Assembly: GCA_030704615.1 (NCBI GenBank)
Contig: CM060731.1
Span: forward strand, 25,856,001 to 25,916,000
Direction: 5' to 3'
Length of the DNA: 60,000 nucleotides
Source: Takakia lepidozioides
Taxonomy: Eukaryota; Streptophyta; Takakiopsida; Takakiales; Takakiaceae
Shown here one piece after another: positions 57,572-60,000 of this stretch. The position numbers were made by a program, and so were the translations under genes. The stretch's first letter is position 1; each line of letters begins with the position of its first letter. The notes below the pieces were generated by a model. That model was not told where the DNA came from, searched no databases, and saw nothing but the letters and a program-made list of their open reading frames with translations.

Positions 57572-58410
57572 CACTACAACAGATCGCGGTATTTATGACT
57601 GTATATATGATTATTCTACAGTCATAAACGGTACATATGACTTCTATGACTGTAAGTCGTGCAAACCAAGTGAATACAATGAGTACAGGATGGTGCGGTC
57701 CGGATGACTACAGTCAGATAAACCAAGTGATATCTCTCACTGCAGTCATATATACCATACTGCAGTCGCCGCTGCCACGTGGCGATGCGCAATTGATTAA
57801 TTTTTTTTTTCAAAAAATAATAAACAAATTAGAAAAATATGTCAGACGCCACGTCGTACCACGTTGTGCCACGTGGCATAATGTATTTTATAATAATGAA
57901 AAAGATTACGTGGCAGCCCATCTAAGGTGTCGCGTGTTATCCCTAGCTCGCTTACTCACACTAGGGCCATCTTATCCACTTGATTGTATTTAGAGGAGTT
58001 TGAACCTCCAACCTCTTTATTATAAGAGTTATAGTTCACTATCTGCTAACCAATACACCCATTAGTCATTCATGTGATCATGTGGTGTTTTAATTGTATT
58101 ATACACACCAAATTATAAAATCCCCAGTAGTCATCATGTCTATGTAACCTCATCCATGTACACTGTAGTCATGGAAATGACTATAGTGGTGAGCTAAATC
58201 TGGTCAATTGCCGTTGACCAGCCTTCCGCCCATTTCGGAGCCATGTAGTCATACAGACGACTATGTAGATAATCGTTTATATGACTACAGTCGTATGAAC
58301 GACTGCGGGAGGTCAATTTCATATAAAAACATGGTGCAGTCATGGTCAAAGTCAAGAAAACCATGACTACCACGGTTTGACAGTCATAATTATCGCGATC
58401 TGTTGTAGTG
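57572..58410. mobile_element. Non-autonomous CACTA-type element (839 bp) with TTC target duplication
   Basis: The ends are CACTACAACAGATCGCG and its reverse complement (CGCGATCTGTTGTAGTG). Terminal similarity continues about 32 bp with a few mismatches. CACTACAA is the usual end of plant CACTA (En/Spm) elements, and the flanking 3-bp TTC at 57569-57571 and 58411-58413 is the expected target duplication size. Subterminal ACTACAGTCAT-like motifs recur in both orientations, as in binding sites of this superfamily. No transposase gene inside, so it needs one elsewhere. Confidence 0.88.
57985..58068 (-). ncRNA. tRNA-like sequence inside the CACTA element
   Basis: On the minus strand TATTGGTTAGCAG resembles an A-box/D-arm and GGAGGTTCAAACTCC a B-box/T-arm, about 40 bp apart. 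The anticodon stem is poor. Probably a captured or chance tRNA-like remnant. Confidence 0.3.
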
Positions 58411-58413
58411 TTC

Positions 58414-59540
58414 ATAACAATCATGCATTGCTGGATGAAAGTAGACTACGGTGGCTCACTTTTGTTGTAACATCATCATTTTTGTAGTATATATCTTCTC
58501 TCTATTGACTCATATTCCTTATATTCAATGAAAATAATCAAATGGGACGTCAACTCATAAAGGGTATTATAACTACATCTACTTACCCTCTTTGAAGCCT
58601 CACCAATCAATTCATAAATATCTAGAAGTATTGGACTTCTGAAAAAATCCATAAGAAATGTAAGAATACACAAATTTTGTCGTTACAGACTCTTTTCTTT
58701 CTAATTACAAATCAACATGAAAAATGGGACTATCAGGGGGCACTTGTCTTAAAGAAACTAAAATGACAAGTCTAATATATTAATATTTAATTATATAAAT
58801 TTCATGTACTTTTAAAGCAATGAATTTTCAAATTGTCATATAAGAGGAAAATGAATGAATTAAAGAAAATCCCTTCATTGAAAAGGTGATTTTGCCTATT
58901 ACCCAGGACCGCCAAGAAAGATATTGACTTTGTCATGTAATTAGAGGTTTAGGGTTGACTTTAAGGTTGATTTTAGAATTTTGACAACTTAATCTAATTA
59001 TAATTTTTTTTATTAAAACGAATTTGCCTTATACATCGATCTACTTTATTAGTCAAAGACGATCGTGCAATTAATCGCTGTTCACGGCTAATTCGGATGA
59101 CTCGAAATCGCTCGATTTTGTGGTTTAAATATCAAGGTCAAAACAATCTAAGCTGCGATAGTGTATGCCTGACAAGACACTGTTCAAATTGTGTTGGAGT
59201 CTTCCAGGCTCTGCCACATATTATTTGCAGCCCGTTCTATGGAGGTGAACTGAAGTCAGTGTGTCCATGAGCACGGACCCAAGTTGCATCCCCCGCAATT
59301 GACTACTTTTAAAAAAAATGTTGCATACTTCTCAAGGACTCATGATGTGGTCATCACTGAGCCACCGTAGGTTGCATTCACCCTACTTGTGTCGTGCTTG
59401 GATTCAGATCTACTTTGGAACATGTCAGGGTGAGCTTGGCTATGGAAAATTTAATTGAATAAACTCACTAAGCATTCTCACATACTTTATGCAACACAGA
59501 AGTATAATTTTTTACAACTAAAAGCAATCCTATCAACTTG
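58414..59540. other. AT-rich gene-free stretch
   Basis: No gene supported. A minus frame at 58476-58673 has no recognisable domain. Confidence 0.5.
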
Positions 59541-59640
59541 ACTTGGGTGGGATTGAACCCACTTTACTGTCCATGTGTAGTCAAGTTCTCCCACTATCCC
59601 CCTACCACTCCACATAGTTTTCAACTCCCCAACCCCTAAC
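59541..59640 (-). ncRNA. tRNA-like (SINE head) sequence, minus strand
   Basis: The reverse complement has a perfect B box GGTTCAATCCC (GGTTCRANNCC) at 59549-59559 in a GTGGG/CCCAC stem. A loose A-box (TGGAGTGGTAGG) lies ~55 bp upstream. A full tRNA fold was not found; a tRNA-derived SINE is the best reading. Confidence 0.4.
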
Positions 59641-60000
59641 AACTACCTCCTCCATCCACTACTCTTTCTTTACTCTTATCTCTCATTTCATGCAATTTAT
59701 CCCCACTATCTACATAAATGCAAACCAAACACACATCAATGTTCATGATACAAAATGGTGTATACATCATTGCACATAACATACGAAGTGGATTATGTTA
59801 TAAACTTGTTATATAACTCAAAAAAATACATAAATTGCAGCCGATACACTGAACATATGTCTGTGGGGAGAGCTTCAGGTCCAACACCGATGGACATAGA
59901 CTTTGACTCAAGCGATAAGGAGTAACATGATGAACCTCGTCTTATGAACATCGTAGTTGGAATCTCTTGCTCGTAAAGAAGCATTTCTTTAGTTTCTTCT

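Overview
This window looks like nuclear DNA of a land plant, probably a seedless one (moss, lycophyte or fern). The evidence is GT-AG introns, Ty1/copia, LINE and CACTA-type transposons, plant PPR repeats of the [11 protein letters not shown] type, an OSB-like QWWDNR motif and a secreted berberine-bridge-type oxidase. The species cannot be fixed from sequence alone. Almost everything is repeat-derived or decaying. Only one gene, a berberine-bridge-like oxidase at 5480-7882, reads intact from end to end.

Layout. 1-3.1 kb: pieces of Crypton/DUF3504-like tyrosine recombinase genes, catalytic half first and the N-terminal part of another copy second, interrupted by a perfect 25-bp inverted repeat. 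4.86-10.13 kb and 13.48-18.60 kb: a tandem segmental duplication of about 5.2 kb carrying the oxidase gene. Copy 1 is intact and copy 2 is frameshifted. A 5'-truncated Ty1/copia element fills the 3.35 kb between them. 19.3-22.8 kb (minus): a decayed transposase-like gene that joins a DUF8039-like domain to a DUF7869-like domain. 24.4-28.8 kb: LINE fragments, an OSB-like piece and a PPR pseudogene built from repeats of about 300 bp. 28.8-36.0 kb: AT-rich DNA with a 53-bp satellite. 36.0-45.4 kb (minus): a cluster with three degenerate FCP1/NIF-type HAD phosphatase modules, an acidic/KSPSP-rich tail, a ParB-like plus methyltransferase-like gene, and a small protein with YSPASP motifs like the RNA polymerase II CTD. 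46.9-49.5 kb: minus-strand LINE and LRR remnants. 50.6-52.8 kb: a second copia element with its 3' LTR. 52.8-60 kb: MITE-like elements, short tandem repeats, tRNA-like Pol III sequences and a non-autonomous CACTA element with a TTC target duplication.

The most striking unexplained signal is a dispersed 24-26 bp palindrome (arms AACCTCCACTG and CAGTGGAGGTT, 2-4 bp centre). I find 12 copies. All lie in the two minus-strand gene regions, 21.2-23.1 kb and 37.3-45.7 kb, and I saw none elsewhere. Several sit inside predicted introns. The palindrome links the DUF7869 transposase-like gene to the HAD/ParB cluster, which suggests a shared element family or a shared regulatory or RNA-hairpin signal.
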